Below, piece after piece: positions 1 to 9,544 of a DNA stretch of 64,000 nt. The notes below the pieces were generated by a model. That model did no database searches, was not told the origin of the DNA, and saw only the letters and a program-made list of their open reading frames with translations. The stretch spans positions 62,001-126,000 of the forward strand of contig NZ_KB892393.1 in NCBI RefSeq assembly GCF_000373765.1. Reading direction: 5' to 3'. The stretch is from Legionella shakespearei DSM 23087. GTDB taxonomy: Bacteria > Pseudomonadota > Gammaproteobacteria > Legionellales > Legionellaceae. Position 1 is the stretch's first letter. Each line of letters begins with the position of its first letter. The translations under genes and the position numbers were made by a program.

Positions 1-234
1 TCGGTAAAACTACCCGATGAGCCGATTAAACTTGAAAAAAGCAGCCCATTGTCTGATTCATCTCTTGATGAGGAAACAAAACAAGCACTGGATCATGCAA
101 CAGGTTTACTGCAGACTATAGTAACGGATAAAATTTCTGATAAAGTAATACGTAAAATGCCTTCGGATGAATATTTGCATTTATTAAGTTTGCTTGATGA
201 AATAATCAGTGGTTCTATAGATAAGCACGTTTAA
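1..234 (+). CDS. flaG: FlaG-like flagellar protein, C-terminal part (cut by window edge)
   Basis: The reading frame is open from base 1 to a TAA at 232-234, so this is the end of a gene that begins outside the window. An in-frame TTG at 49 is not a convincing start because coding continues upstream of it. The last residues (VIRKMPSDEYLHLLSLLDEI) match the pattern at the end of FlaG proteins, where a V-I-R-x-I/M-P-S/P-E motif precedes a short helix. FlaG usually sits between the flagellin gene and fliD and affects filament length. The next gene here is fliD, 61 bp downstream, which supports the call. The remaining uncertainty is that only about 77 residues are visible. Confidence 0.75.
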   Translation, partial: SVKLPDEPIKLEKSSPLSDSSLDEETKQALDHATGLLQTIVTDKISDKVIRKMPSDEYLHLLSLLDEIISGSIDKHV

Positions 235-295
235 TAAATGGACTTATTAAATTTTAATTGCATTATCAGCCAGATTGACACAGATAAGGACGACT

Positions 296-1930
296 ATGAG
301 TTTATCAGCGCCAGGTGTAGGTTCCGGACTTGATGTAAAAGCAATGGTTGACGCTTTGGTTAAAGCAGAAATTACACCCATACAATTGCGTCAGGACAAG
401 CGCCTGCTCAGTGTGAATACAGAACTATCCGCCGTAGGACAATTGAAAAGCACTCTGGCTACACTGCAAACCACCCTTACAAAATTATCTGACATAAAGC
501 AATTTTACACGATGAAGTTCTCAGTCAGCGATCCTGATTATTTTTCTACAACTGTATCACCACAAGCAGTGAAAGGTACCTATCAAATAGAGGTAGAGCA
601 ACTGGCGCAGCAGCACACACTGGCAAGTGATTATCTTACTAATACTGGCAGTGGTACCCTGACTATTGATTTTGGTACTTATGAAAACAACAATACAACT
701 TTTACTCCAAATGCATCTGCAACCTCAGTTTCTGTAACAATTGCCCCAGGCAGCGACAGTCTGGTTGCGGTGCGTGATGCAATCAATAATAAAAATGCAG
801 GCGTTACCGCAAGCATAGTAAAGGATAGCCAAGGTTCAAGGCTGACCATTGCCTCATCAAAAACCGGTGAAAATTATGCCATGAGAATCAGTGGTGATAT
901 TACTGCATTGAATTACGATGCAACAGCCCCTTCTAACGTCATGACAGAAACGATTGCAGCTCAGGACAGTATCGTAAAAATAAATGGCCTTACCTTAAAG
1001 CAAAATTCCAATCAACTTGAAGAAGCCATAGCAGGGGTAACGCTGAATTTAAAAAAAGCAGCAGGCGCGAATGAAACTAAAATTATTACCTTAACGGTTG
1101 ATGATAATAAAGAACAATTAACAGGACTTATTAATGATTTCATCAAACAGTACAATGATTCAATGACCTTCTTAACTAATTTGACTGGTTATAATCAGGA
1201 AACAAAGCAAAGCGGTGTCTTTCAGGGTGATCCGCAATTTAGAAATTTGAAATTAAACCTTAATAAGTGGGCTACCTCTCCCCTGTCAACCAACAGCCCG
1301 ATCAAATCATTGGCTGATTTGGGTATAGTAACGAATAAACAAACAGGATTACTTGAAGTAAAACAGGATCAATACAAAAAAGCATTGGATAATAATTACG
1401 CCAGCATAGGCGCACTCTTTGCGAAAACGGCAAGTGCCACCGATTCAGACATCAGGGTAAAATCGGTTGGAGCTAATGTAAAAGCGGGATCATACAATGT
1501 TGAATTAAGCGAATTTACTCCAGGGGTCAGCATGTCTGGTATGATTGGTGGCGCTTCTGCAACATCACCTGATGGATTCACCCTCACCGGAAGTGGTGAT
1601 CTTGGCGGTTTATCAATAAATGTTTTGTCTGGAACAACCGGAAGCCGAGGTCAAATCACAGTCAATGACGGTATCGCCGTACAGATGAATTCCTTTCTTG
1701 ATAATTACATGAAAACAAAAGGTGATCTTGATCAAAGGGCAACTCAGTTAGACAAGCAGATGAAAATGTTGGGCAGAGATCAGGAAGCGCTTGACTTGCG
1801 AAGCAAAAAAATTGAAGCCCGTTATTTAGCACAGTTTACTGCGCTGGATACCTTAATTTCAAGCTTACAAAACACCAGTGGTTTCCTGACCCAGCAACTC
1901 GCTAATTTACCGCAATTTAAATCAAAGTGA
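296..1930 (+). CDS. fliD: Flagellar filament cap protein FliD
   Basis: FliD (HAP2) caps the growing flagellar filament outside the cell and helps flagellin subunits fold into place. The 544-residue product opens with SLSAPGVGSGLDVKAMVDAL, the hallmark of the FliD N-terminal domain (about residues 2-105). It has a long low-complexity, Thr/Asn-rich middle and a C-terminal helical region (about 455-535) expected to form a coiled coil. I chose the ATG at 296, preceded by AAGGA, over a TTG at 275. fliS follows 10 bp after the stop, so the two are very likely cotranscribed with the upstream flaG-like gene, as in other Legionella and Pseudomonas. Confidence 0.95.
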   Translation: MSLSAPGVGSGLDVKAMVDALVKAEITPIQLRQDKRLLSVNTELSAVGQLKSTLATLQTTLTKLSDIKQFYTMKFSVSDPDYFSTTVSPQAVKGTYQIEVEQLAQQHTLASDYLTNTGSGTLTIDFGTYENNNTTFTPNASATSVSVTIAPGSDSLVAVRDAINNKNAGVTASIVKDSQGSRLTIASSKTGENYAMRISGDITALNYDATAPSNVMTETIAAQDSIVKINGLTLKQNSNQLEEAIAGVTLNLKKAAGANETKIITLTVDDNKEQLTGLINDFIKQYNDSMTFLTNLTGYNQETKQSGVFQGDPQFRNLKLNLNKWATSPLSTNSPIKSLADLGIVTNKQTGLLEVKQDQYKKALDNNYASIGALFAKTASATDSDIRVKSVGANVKAGSYNVELSEFTPGVSMSGMIGGASATSPDGFTLTGSGDLGGLSINVLSGTTGSRGQITVNDGIAVQMNSFLDNYMKTKGDLDQRATQLDKQMKMLGRDQEALDLRSKKIEARYLAQFTALDTLISSLQNTSGFLTQQLANLPQFKSK

Positions 1931-1940
1931 GACCCCTTTC

Positions 1941-2351
1941 ATGAAAAATCCATACACACAAGCATCGAACCAGTACAAATCAATTGAATTGCAAACACGT
2001 ATTGATACAGCGTCTCCACATGAGCTTATTGAGTTATTGCTTCAAGGAGCACGTACTCATATTGCAACGGCTCAGGGTAATATTCAAAGAAATCAGATAA
2101 AAGAAAAAGGCGAGCATATTGGTAAAGCTTTGAGTATTATTGAAGGTTTAAAAATGAGTTTAAACCACGAGCAAGGCGGTAGCATCGCTGAAAATTTGCT
2201 TAAATTATACGATTATATCCAGCATATTTTACTGAAAGCCAATTTGAATAATGACGAAGATTTGCTGGCTCAATCTAATTTGCTCCTTGCCGAAATACAT
2301 CAAGCCTGGCAGTCGATAAATATCAGTTCTGAACAGTCTGGGAATACTTAA
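1941..2351 (+). CDS. fliS: Flagellin export chaperone FliS
   Basis: FliS is a cytoplasmic chaperone that binds the C-terminus of flagellin and prevents early polymerisation. The 136-residue, almost entirely helical product has typical FliS features: an opening Y-x-Q/A-N-x-Y segment, a T-A-S-P-H-E-L-I-x-x-L-L-x-G-A motif near residues 23-37, and a closing leucine-rich helix. Length is normal for the family. It begins 10 bp after fliD and ends the visible flagellar operon. No fliT-like gene follows; the next 300 bp are repeats. Confidence 0.95.
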   Translation: MKNPYTQASNQYKSIELQTRIDTASPHELIELLLQGARTHIATAQGNIQRNQIKEKGEHIGKALSIIEGLKMSLNHEQGGSIAENLLKLYDYIQHILLKANLNNDEDLLAQSNLLLAEIHQAWQSINISSEQSGNT

Positions 2352-2391
2352 AATACGATCAGGCATCACACGCCCCATGCCCCAACAAAAA

Positions 2392-2551
2392 TTCCGCTCC
2401 CTCACGGTCGCGGCTCGGTTTTCGTGCTCTCGTATTTACTTCATCGTGCACCGAAAACCGAGCCGCGACCGTGAGGAAGCGGAACAGTTATACTGGCACC
2501 ATGCCGCTTTCGGGAGATCCTTCGCGCAAAAAGACGCGCTCAGGACGACGT
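2392..2551. repeat. Composite palindromic repeat: B element followed by half of an A element
   Basis: Bases 2392-2424 (TTCCGCTCCCTCACGGTCGC...) return as their reverse complement at 2452-2484, giving a 33-bp inverted repeat with one mismatch and a 27-bp centre. From about 2493 to 2551 lies the right half of the A palindrome that is complete at 44769-44870. The B element recurs inverted at 54835-54927, including its flanks (CAACAAAA on one side, CAGTTATACTGGC on the other). The locus fills the gap between fliS and the L,D-transpeptidase. A short ORF running through it (2377-2574) is repeat-derived and not considered a gene. Confidence 0.9.
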
Positions 2552-2652
2552 GCCGCTATTTCAATGTCATCTAAAATTAATCCCATCAAAATGTAAAGTA
2601 ATTTTCCACATTGCCGTTAAAACAGATACCACGAATAAAAATTGAGACCATT

Positions 2653-3387
2653 ATGAAAAAAATTATGATATCAATAATAAGTGTAATGTCTCTGATGCTT
2701 GGTTCACAGTTAGCCTTTGCATATCAAAGATATGGAGAAACCCTATGCAATCAGCCTGATTACTTTTGCATGAAGGTAAAACAAGGGGAAAGTTGGGAAG
2801 GGCTTTTTCCCAATGTAGAAGAACGAGATATAGTAAGACGTATCAACCGCATGAATATCAGACTGAAACAGGGTATGACCATTGCTGTGCCTAAAAATAT
2901 AGACAGGCTTACCATTTATGATGTCTCCCCTTTCCCCCGTTATATCGAATCAGATGGTGAGAAAACGATTTATGTCAGCCAAAAGAAACTGGCATGGGGA
3001 GCTTATGATGAAGATGGTGAACTTCTTTGGTGGGGTCCCATATCATCTGGCGTAGGAAAATGCAACGTTGCCGGAGGTTGTGGCACACCTACAGGCTCAT
3101 TCAGAATCATCCGCAAACAGGATATAGAATGCGTTTCTACTGTTTTTCCAAGAAGAGCCAATGGTGAAAACGGAGGTGCACTCATGCCATATTGCATGCA
3201 TTTCTTCAGAGGCTTTGCCTTACATGGTAGCTACGAAGTGCCTGGATACAGGGCAAGTCATGGCTGTGTCCGTATGTTTATTGAAGACGCACGCTGGCTG
3301 AATGAGGAGTTTATTGATGTGCCAGGAGGCGGTATGAAAGGAACTCGAGTAATACTGGATTCTCCAGATGATCCTAATGAGCGTTAA
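2653..3387 (+). CDS. Exported L,D-transpeptidase (YkuD family)
   Basis: This is a periplasmic peptidoglycan-modifying enzyme of the YkuD/ErfK family, which makes meso-DAP crosslinks or attaches proteins to stem peptides. The 244-residue product has a signal peptide (residues 1-23, ending AFA), a LysM-like segment (about 35-85) and a YkuD catalytic domain (about 100-225). The active-site signature SHGCVRM is intact, with His203 and Cys205. I chose the ATG at 2653 because the signal peptide starts there; the in-frame TTG at 2611 adds only a non-signal-like extension. Which crosslink it makes cannot be told. The gene stands alone between a repeat locus and an MFS transporter gene. Confidence 0.88.
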   Translation: MKKIMISIISVMSLMLGSQLAFAYQRYGETLCNQPDYFCMKVKQGESWEGLFPNVEERDIVRRINRMNIRLKQGMTIAVPKNIDRLTIYDVSPFPRYIESDGEKTIYVSQKKLAWGAYDEDGELLWWGPISSGVGKCNVAGGCGTPTGSFRIIRKQDIECVSTVFPRRANGENGGALMPYCMHFFRGFALHGSYEVPGYRASHGCVRMFIEDARWLNEEFIDVPGGGMKGTRVILDSPDDPNER

Positions 3388-3622
3388 GGAAAAACGCAAA
3401 GAAATCGCGCTTATAGACAAATTATAAACAAGGTGTTAATATTTTAATTGGTGAAATTTAGCTATTTATATGTTATCGTGCGCGTTGACTTTGTGACTAA
3501 ATAAACTGCATTTTGACTTACGGCCAAGATACAAGAAGGTGTTATTGTATAAGGGCCTATTTTTTTGTCAAAAATTCCCGCAAAGCAAATGGTGCAGTTA
3601 AAATCTGGAGATTTAAAAAATA

Positions 3623-4924
3623 ATGGCTCATTATAATACACAGTCCAACACAGCGCAGGCAGAAAGCAGCAAATCATTTATGCCCTGGATGGTATGGGGA
3701 TTAGGTTGTCTCTTTTATTTTTATGAATGTCTGTTACAAGTTTCCCCCAGTGTAATGAGCAATGAGTTAATGAGGGATTTCTCTGTCACCAGCCAGACTT
3801 TAGGTATTTTGTCAGGCATTTATTTTTATTCTTATGCCGCCATGCAATTGCCGGGTGGTGTGCTAATGGATCATTTTGGTCCCCATCGACTGTTAACTAT
3901 CGCAACCATTGTGTGTGCCGTGAGTACTATCGCTTTTGGTATGACTGATAATTTCTTTATGGCCTGCGTTGCGCGCCTGATGATAGGCTTTGGTTCCGCT
4001 TTCGCTGCAGTCGGCACAATGAAACTGGCAGCCAACTGGTTTCCGGCTCAGCGTTTTGCTTTATTGACCGGATTAATGGTTACTATAGGTATGATGGGAG
4101 CAATAGGTGGAGAAGCACCACTGGCCTTATTGATTGACGGTTTTGGCTGGCGTCACAGTATGATCATCATGGGTAGCATAGGCCTGTTACTGGCTGCGCT
4201 GATAACTCTGATTGCTCGGGATGCCCCAAAAAATTACGTTGCACCAAAACACCAGCACCCTCTTGAGGAAGAAGAAAAACTCTGGCCCAGTCTTACGGCT
4301 TTAATAAAGAACAAACAGTTATGGCTGGTCGCGACTTATGGCGGTCTGATGTACATGGCAACTCCTGTCTTTTGCGGCCTTTGGGGTGTTCCCTTTTTGA
4401 TGGATAAAATGCTGTTAAGTAAAGCTATGGCAGCTAACTTCATTTCCTTAGTCTTTGTTGGTTGGGCTATAGCCAGCCCCTTGTGGGGAATATTTTCCAA
4501 TCGCATAGGATTGAGAAAACCCCCTATGTACATAGGCTGTATTGGTGCTCTGGTTTGCTCCACTGTCTTTATTTTCGTGCCTATCAGCTCCCCATTTGTC
4601 ATGGAGTTCCTGCTTTTTGCTTTTGGTATTTTTTCAGCAGGATTCTTACCCGCATTTTCTGTTGCAAAAGAATTATGTAATAAGAAGTATGTAGCAACCG
4701 GTTTGAGTTTCATGAATATGATGAATATGGTGGGCATTGCCTTGGCCCAACCATTGATTGGCTTTATTCTGGATAGAATGTGGCAGGGAGAACTCGAGGG
4801 TACCGTAAGAGTGTATCCTTTAAGTGCTTATCATACCGCTCTTGGCATTCTTCCGCTCGGTATGCTGGTTGCTCTGCTTATTTTACCTAAAATAAAAGAA
4901 ACCTATTGCCAAAGCGTACATTAA
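3623..4924 (+). CDS. MFS transporter
   Basis: This inner-membrane transporter of the major facilitator superfamily has 433 residues and about 12 hydrophobic segments. The loop after the second segment has the MFS pattern [13 protein letters not shown] hydrophilic linker (about residues 195-225) separates the two six-helix halves. It resembles the anion/sugar-acid symporter type (GudP/phthalate-like) common in Legionella and Coxiella, but the substrate cannot be read from sequence. The ATG at 3623 is preceded by GGAG. The 235-bp upstream gap holds no repeat element. miaB starts 34 bp after the stop, so transcription could read through. Confidence 0.85.
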   Translation: MAHYNTQSNTAQAESSKSFMPWMVWGLGCLFYFYECLLQVSPSVMSNELMRDFSVTSQTLGILSGIYFYSYAAMQLPGGVLMDHFGPHRLLTIATIVCAVSTIAFGMTDNFFMACVARLMIGFGSAFAAVGTMKLAANWFPAQRFALLTGLMVTIGMMGAIGGEAPLALLIDGFGWRHSMIIMGSIGLLLAALITLIARDAPKNYVAPKHQHPLEEEEKLWPSLTALIKNKQLWLVATYGGLMYMATPVFCGLWGVPFLMDKMLLSKAMAANFISLVFVGWAIASPLWGIFSNRIGLRKPPMYIGCIGALVCSTVFIFVPISSPFVMEFLLFAFGIFSAGFLPAFSVAKELCNKKYVATGLSFMNMMNMVGIALAQPLIGFILDRMWQGELEGTVRVYPLSAYHTALGILPLGMLVALLILPKIKETYCQSVH

Positions 4925-4958
4925 TGAAATAATACCCCGTTTTAAAAGTAGAATTATT

Positions 4959-6302
4959 ATGGCTAAAAAATTATTTATCAAAACGAATGGCTGCCAGATG
5001 AATGAATACGATTCATCCAAAATGGCGGAAGTGCTTAACGAGTCACACGGGCTTATTAAAACAGACCAGCTTGAAGAGGCAGATGTAATTCTTCTCAATA
5101 CCTGTTCCATACGTGAAAAAGCACAGGAAAAGGTCTTTTCCCAACTTGGCCAATGGCGTGAGTACAAAGCGAAAAATCCGCATGTAGTTATAGGTGTAGG
5201 TGGTTGCGTGGCCAGTCAGGAAGGTGCTGATATTATTAAAAGAGCACCATACGTTGATATCGTTTTTGGTCCCCAAACCTTACACAGACTCCCTGCCCTG
5301 CTCAATGAACGGCTTGAAAAGAAAAAATCGGTAGTTGACATCAGCTTTCCCGAAATTGAAAAATTTGACCATCTTCCAGCCCCAAGAGCTGAAGGCCCGA
5401 CTGCTTTCGTATCAATAATGGAAGGTTGCAGCAAATACTGCAGTTTCTGCGTGGTTCCTTACACTCGCGGTGAAGAAATAAGCAGACCTTTTGATGACGT
5501 GCTTGCTGAGTGTTATCAACTGGCCGCACAAGGGGTACGAGAAGTTAATTTATTAGGCCAGAACGTTAATGATTATCGCGGCACTATGGAAAATGGCGAA
5601 ACGGCTGATTTAGCCTTGCTGATTCATTATCTTGCCGCTATAGATGGCATAGGCAGAATTCGCTTTACGACCTCTCACCCATTGGCATTTTCAGATAATC
5701 TGATTAATGCTTATGCCGAAGTACCAGAGCTTGCGAATCATCTGCACTTACCGGTACAAAGTGGATCTGACCGTATTTTGGGTTTAATGAAGCGCGGCTA
5801 TACTGCTTTGGAATTTAAATCGAAAATCAGAAAATTGCGTAAAGTTCGTCCTGATATTCGTTTATCCACTGACATCATTGTTGGTTTTCCTGGCGAAACA
5901 GATAAAGATTTCCAGGATACTATGGATTTGGTTCATGAAATTGGCTTTGATACTTCATTCAGCTTTATCTATAGCCCAAGGCCAGGAACCCCAGCTGCCA
6001 ATCTGATTGATGACACACCTTTAGAAGTCAAAAAACAACGCCTGCAGATTCTGCAAAACAGATTGCTGATGAATGCCTCCCGATACAGTCAATCAATGAT
6101 AGGTACAACGCAAAGAATCCTGGTTACAGGACAATCCAAGAAAGACAGTAACCAATTGGCAGGACGCACTGAATGCAACCGAGTGGTCAATTTTGATGGT
6201 GCACCGCATTTGACAGGCCAATTTGTAACCGTACAAATCAGCGATGCCTTGCCTAACTCCCTGAGAGGCCGCTTACTTGAAGATGAGATGCAACCCGCCT
6301 GA
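4959..6302 (+). CDS. miaB: tRNA-2-methylthio-N6-dimethylallyladenosine synthase MiaB
   Basis: MiaB is a radical-SAM methylthiotransferase that adds the 2-methylthio group to i6A37 in tRNAs reading UNN codons. The 447-residue product shows all three parts. The N-terminal UPF0004 domain has cluster cysteines Cys12, Cys49 and Cys83. The radical-SAM core has Cys157, Cys161 and Cys164 in a CxxxCxxC motif. The C-terminal TRAM domain covers about residues 375-440. Its stop overlaps the start of rluD by one base (TGATG), the first link in the operon miaB-rluD-pgeF-degQ. Confidence 0.97.
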   Translation: MAKKLFIKTNGCQMNEYDSSKMAEVLNESHGLIKTDQLEEADVILLNTCSIREKAQEKVFSQLGQWREYKAKNPHVVIGVGGCVASQEGADIIKRAPYVDIVFGPQTLHRLPALLNERLEKKKSVVDISFPEIEKFDHLPAPRAEGPTAFVSIMEGCSKYCSFCVVPYTRGEEISRPFDDVLAECYQLAAQGVREVNLLGQNVNDYRGTMENGETADLALLIHYLAAIDGIGRIRFTTSHPLAFSDNLINAYAEVPELANHLHLPVQSGSDRILGLMKRGYTALEFKSKIRKLRKVRPDIRLSTDIIVGFPGETDKDFQDTMDLVHEIGFDTSFSFIYSPRPGTPAANLIDDTPLEVKKQRLQILQNRLLMNASRYSQSMIGTTQRILVTGQSKKDSNQLAGRTECNRVVNFDGAPHLTGQFVTVQISDALPNSLRGRLLEDEMQPA

Positions 6303-7267
6303 TGACAGAACTTATTCAAAAACAAATCACCGTTCCCCGCGAGTACCACAGTCAACGTGTTGACAGCGTACTCGCCCAATTATTGCCTGAATATTCACGC
6401 TCGCAAATTACCAACTGGATTAAATCCGGTGCTGTTACCATGAATCAAAAAGCATGTAAACCTAAGGATAAAGCCTTAGGTGGCGATCTGATTGAACTGA
6501 ATGCTGAATTGACGAAAGTGGATGGCGATTTTAACCAATGCAATCCTGAAGACATTCCACTCGATGTCATTTTTGAAGATAATGAAGTTCTGGTTTTAAA
6601 TAAGCCTGCCGGTCTGGTCGTACACCCTGGGGCAGGTAACAGGGAACACACTCTGGTTAATGCCCTCTTGCATCATGCGCCACAATTACAACATCTGCCC
6701 AGAGCAGGTATAATTCATCGTCTGGATAAGGACACAACAGGTTTACTTATTGTTGCCAAATCACTGACCGCCCATACTTCATTGATTCGTCAAATGCAGG
6801 CTCGCGATATTCAGCGCAATTACATCACGCTGGTGCTGGGGCATGTCATTTCCGGAGGTACTATAGATACTGGTTTTGGCAGACATCCGAGAAATCGTTT
6901 GAAAATGGCCGTAACAGGGCAAGGAAGACAGGCTATTACCCATTACATGGTAAACAGGCAATATCAGGACTATACCCTGCTTGATGTAAGTCTTATGACG
7001 GGAAGAACCCATCAGATAAGAGTGCATATGGCGCATATTAATCACCCCGTAGTGGGTGACCCATTGTATAACGGACGCATGAGAATACCCGTTCACGCCA
7101 GCGATGAGTTAAGAACCTTGATCCAGCAATTTAAACGTCAGGCACTTCATGCCTGTTCCATTACTTTTTATCATCCAAAAACTGATGAAGAGTTGACATT
7201 TGAAGCTCCCTTGCCTGATGATTTCAAATTACTTCTTAACACTCTGGATGAGCATTATGAGTACTAA
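6302..7267 (+). CDS. rluD: 23S rRNA pseudouridine synthase RluD
   Basis: RluD converts uridines 1911, 1915 and 1917 in helix 69 of 23S rRNA to pseudouridine. The 321-residue protein has an S4 RNA-binding domain (about 15-75) and an RsuA/RluA-type catalytic domain (about 85-300). The catalytic motif HRLDKDTTG is intact with Asp142, and the later motif G-R-T-H-Q-I-R-V-H is present. The ATG overlaps the miaB stop, and pgeF overlaps its own end by 11 bp, showing a tightly coupled operon. Length and architecture fit RluD better than RluC, since the RluD-pgeF (YfiH) pairing is widely conserved. Confidence 0.95.
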   Translation: MTELIQKQITVPREYHSQRVDSVLAQLLPEYSRSQITNWIKSGAVTMNQKACKPKDKALGGDLIELNAELTKVDGDFNQCNPEDIPLDVIFEDNEVLVLNKPAGLVVHPGAGNREHTLVNALLHHAPQLQHLPRAGIIHRLDKDTTGLLIVAKSLTAHTSLIRQMQARDIQRNYITLVLGHVISGGTIDTGFGRHPRNRLKMAVTGQGRQAITHYMVNRQYQDYTLLDVSLMTGRTHQIRVHMAHINHPVVGDPLYNGRMRIPVHASDELRTLIQQFKRQALHACSITFYHPKTDEELTFEAPLPDDFKLLLNTLDEHYEY

Positions 7268-7994
7268 ATCAGCCAACTGGCCTGCTCCTGCAAACGTAAG
7301 TGCAGTAACTACAACCCGAGTCCAGGGATTTAGCCAAGCTCCTTATGATCAAAATAATCTTGGCTTGCATGTAGGTGATAATGACCTGCATGTAATGAAA
7401 AACAGACAGCAATTATCTGAATTACTAAATCTGCCCGCAGAACCCATCTGGCTGGAGCAGACACACAGCACTACCTGTATAATCGCTGAAAAGGAAAGCA
7501 ACCGAAATGCTGATGCGGCTGTAACCCGCTCTTTTTTACACCCATTGGTTATCATGACTGCTGATTGCCTCCCTATCATGTTATGCAACAAACAGGGAGA
7601 TGAAATTGCAGCCATTCATGCTGGATGGAGGGGGTTATGCAACGGGATTGTAGAAAATACACTGAGCAAAATGGACTCGAATCCCTCAGAGCTTCTGGCA
7701 TGGATAGGCCCTGCCATATGCGGCAAATGCTATGAAGTCGGGGAAGAAATGTATTCCGCATTTACCAGCAAGTACCCACAAAGCAACCGCTCCTTCAAAC
7801 CAGTACAATCCAAATGGATGGCTAATTTGCCTGAAATTGCGGAGATGGTGCTGAATTTACAGGGGGTAAACGCTGTTTATCAATCAGATTTATGCACTTT
7901 TGAATTAAAAAATCAATTCTATTCCTATCGGAGAGAGCCACAAACGGGTAGAATAGGCACTTTAATTTGGTTCAATAATCAACCTCAGGATTAA
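7257..7994 (+). CDS. pgeF: Peptidoglycan editing factor PgeF (YfiH, multicopper-polyphenol-oxidase fold)
   Basis: This family was first described as a laccase-like domain. It is now thought to prevent misincorporation of serine into peptidoglycan precursors, and homologues act on purine nucleosides. The 245-residue product has the family motifs VTTTRVQGFS near the N-terminus, T-A-D-C-L-P-I-M-L, and A-A-I-H-A-G-W-R-G-L, with the His and Cys residues expected to bind zinc or copper. I chose the ATG at 7257, which gives the usual family length. A TTG at 7200 would add 19 residues without family similarity. It overlaps rluD, as in many gammaproteobacteria, and degQ follows 4 bp later. Confidence 0.92.
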   Translation: MSTKSANWPAPANVSAVTTTRVQGFSQAPYDQNNLGLHVGDNDLHVMKNRQQLSELLNLPAEPIWLEQTHSTTCIIAEKESNRNADAAVTRSFLHPLVIMTADCLPIMLCNKQGDEIAAIHAGWRGLCNGIVENTLSKMDSNPSELLAWIGPAICGKCYEVGEEMYSAFTSKYPQSNRSFKPVQSKWMANLPEIAEMVLNLQGVNAVYQSDLCTFELKNQFYSYRREPQTGRIGTLIWFNNQPQD

Positions 7995-7998
7995 TCAT

Positions 7999-9372
7999 AT
8001 GATGACTCGTATAAAATTATTCATAGGTACCCTGCTCTTTATAGCAGGTTCTTTTGCATTTGCTGCTGAGCAAGCACAAATGCCCAGCTTGTCCCCTGTT
8101 TTAAAAAACATTATGCCAGCTATCGTTAACATTGCAGTTCAGGGATACATGCCTGATGCTGTGATTCCTGGTGCTACTGGTGATGATGAGGAAGCGGAAA
8201 ACAAACAACCATCAAGAACCCCGCAAAAAGGACGTAAATTCGAAAGTATTGGTTCAGGTGTTATCATTGATCCCAAAAATGGAGTGATTATCACTAATGA
8301 CCATGTTATCCGTAATGCCAACCTGATTACGGTGACATTGCAGGATGGCAGACGTTTAAAAGCTCGCTTAATTGGTGGCGACAGCGAAACAGATCTTGCT
8401 GTTCTGAAAATTGATGCTAAAAATCTTAAGTCGCTGGTGATTGGTGACTCTGATAAACTGGAAGTGGGGGATTTTGTCGTAGCAATAGGAAACCCCTTTG
8501 GCTTAAACAGCTTTGGTAACAGTCAATCAGCAACTTTTGGTATCGTCAGTGCATTAAAACGCAGTGATTTGAATATTGAGGGTGTAGAAAACTTTATCCA
8601 GACTGATGCGGCAATCAACCCAGGTAACTCAGGTGGTGCTCTGGTGAATACCAAAGGCGAACTGATTGGTATCAACACAGCAATTATATCTCCTTACGGC
8701 GGTAACGTAGGTATAGGCTTCGCTATTCCTATCAACATGGCAAAAGATGTAACCCAGCAAATTATTAAATTTGGCTCCATCCATCGTGGATTAATGGGTA
8801 TTTTTGTACAGCACCTGACACCAGAATTAGCACAGTCAATGGGATATCCTGAAGACTTGCAAGGTGCGTTGGTTTCTCAGGTTAATGAAAATTCTCCAGC
8901 TGAACTTGCAGGTTTGAAAGCAGGAGACATTATCACCCAGATTAATGACACCAAGATCTTACAGGCAACCCAGGTCAAAACAACAATCAGCCTGTTGCGT
9001 GTTGGTGCTACTGTCAGTATTAAAATTTTACGTGATAACAAGCCATTAACTCTGAATGCTGAAGTTACTGACATTAAAAAGCACGAACAAAAATTACAGT
9101 CCAACAATCCTTTCCTTTATGGCCTGGCTTTACGTACTTTCGAACAGGAATCACCTCCTCATGGTAATGTAGTTGGTGTACAGGTAGTCGGTGCAACTGA
9201 AAACAGTGCGGGCTGGAGAGCAGGCTTAAGACCTGGTGATATCATTATCTCTGCGAATAAGACTGAAGTTAAAGATGTAAAATCCTTGCAAAATATTGCC
9301 CAGGCTAAAAAGCAGCAATTGTTAGTACAGGTTTTACGTGGTGCAGGCGCACTGTATATTCTGATTATCTAG
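7999..9372 (+). CDS. degQ: Periplasmic serine endoprotease DegQ/HtrA
   Basis: This is an HtrA-family protease and chaperone for misfolded envelope proteins. The 457-residue product has a signal peptide (residues 1-24, ending AFA), a trypsin-like domain with an intact catalytic triad (His102 in TNDHV, Asp132 in ETDLAVLKID, Ser211 in PGNSGGAL), and two PDZ domains (about 255-345 and 365-455). The acidic insertion before the catalytic His (about 57-75) is the LA loop and is of intermediate length, which fits DegQ better than DegP. It lies 4 bp after pgeF as the last gene of the operon. Two hairpins follow the stop. Confidence 0.94.
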   Translation: MMTRIKLFIGTLLFIAGSFAFAAEQAQMPSLSPVLKNIMPAIVNIAVQGYMPDAVIPGATGDDEEAENKQPSRTPQKGRKFESIGSGVIIDPKNGVIITNDHVIRNANLITVTLQDGRRLKARLIGGDSETDLAVLKIDAKNLKSLVIGDSDKLEVGDFVVAIGNPFGLNSFGNSQSATFGIVSALKRSDLNIEGVENFIQTDAAINPGNSGGALVNTKGELIGINTAIISPYGGNVGIGFAIPINMAKDVTQQIIKFGSIHRGLMGIFVQHLTPELAQSMGYPEDLQGALVSQVNENSPAELAGLKAGDIITQINDTKILQATQVKTTISLLRVGATVSIKILRDNKPLTLNAEVTDIKKHEQKLQSNNPFLYGLALRTFEQESPPHGNVVGVQVVGATENSAGWRAGLRPGDIIISANKTEVKDVKSLQNIAQAKKQQLLVQVLRGAGALYILII

Positions 9373-9380
9373 TAATCTTA

Positions 9381-9408
9381 AATGTCATCAGCTCACGCTG
9401 GTGACATT
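9381..9408 (+). terminator. Hairpin downstream of degQ
   Basis: AATGTCATCAGC at 9381-9392 pairs with GCTGGTGACATT at 9397-9408 (12 bp, one G-T pair, 4-base loop), starting 8 bp after the degQ stop. There is no strong T-run after it, only CTCTCCCATT. It is a plausible operon terminator but unproven. Confidence 0.55.
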
Positions 9409-9427
9409 CTCTCCCATTAAAATAGAC

Positions 9428-9463
9428 GTAGCCTTGATTTCGCTATCGCTGCATCAAGGCTCC
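9428..9463. repeat. Short F-type palindrome (TAGCCTTGAT ends)
   Basis: GCCTTGAT at 9431-9438 is inverted at 9453-9460 around a 14-base centre. The same outer sequence caps the long elements at 10878-11219 and 41145-41455 and forms another minimal copy at 20245-20279. It may be a solo remnant of that element family, and it could also serve as a terminator for degQ. Confidence 0.75.
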
Positions 9464-9544
9464 AGTTTTATATATTTTTAATCAGCCCAGCTGTAAATCT
9501 AATATATACTATGAATTAATAGTGCCATTCGACAAAAGCATAAA

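Noticed and set aside
2377-2574. 65-residue ORF after fliS
   Set aside because: It runs through the B and A palindromes. A similar ORF appears in the inverted B copy at 54751-55080, so both are products of repeat sequence rather than genes.
3434-3455. Possible PmrA binding site (GTTAATATTTTAATTGG)
   Set aside because: Only one half matches the recalled tandem motif (cTTAATatT, 2 bp, cTTAATatT). The second half is poor, and the gene downstream is an MFS transporter.
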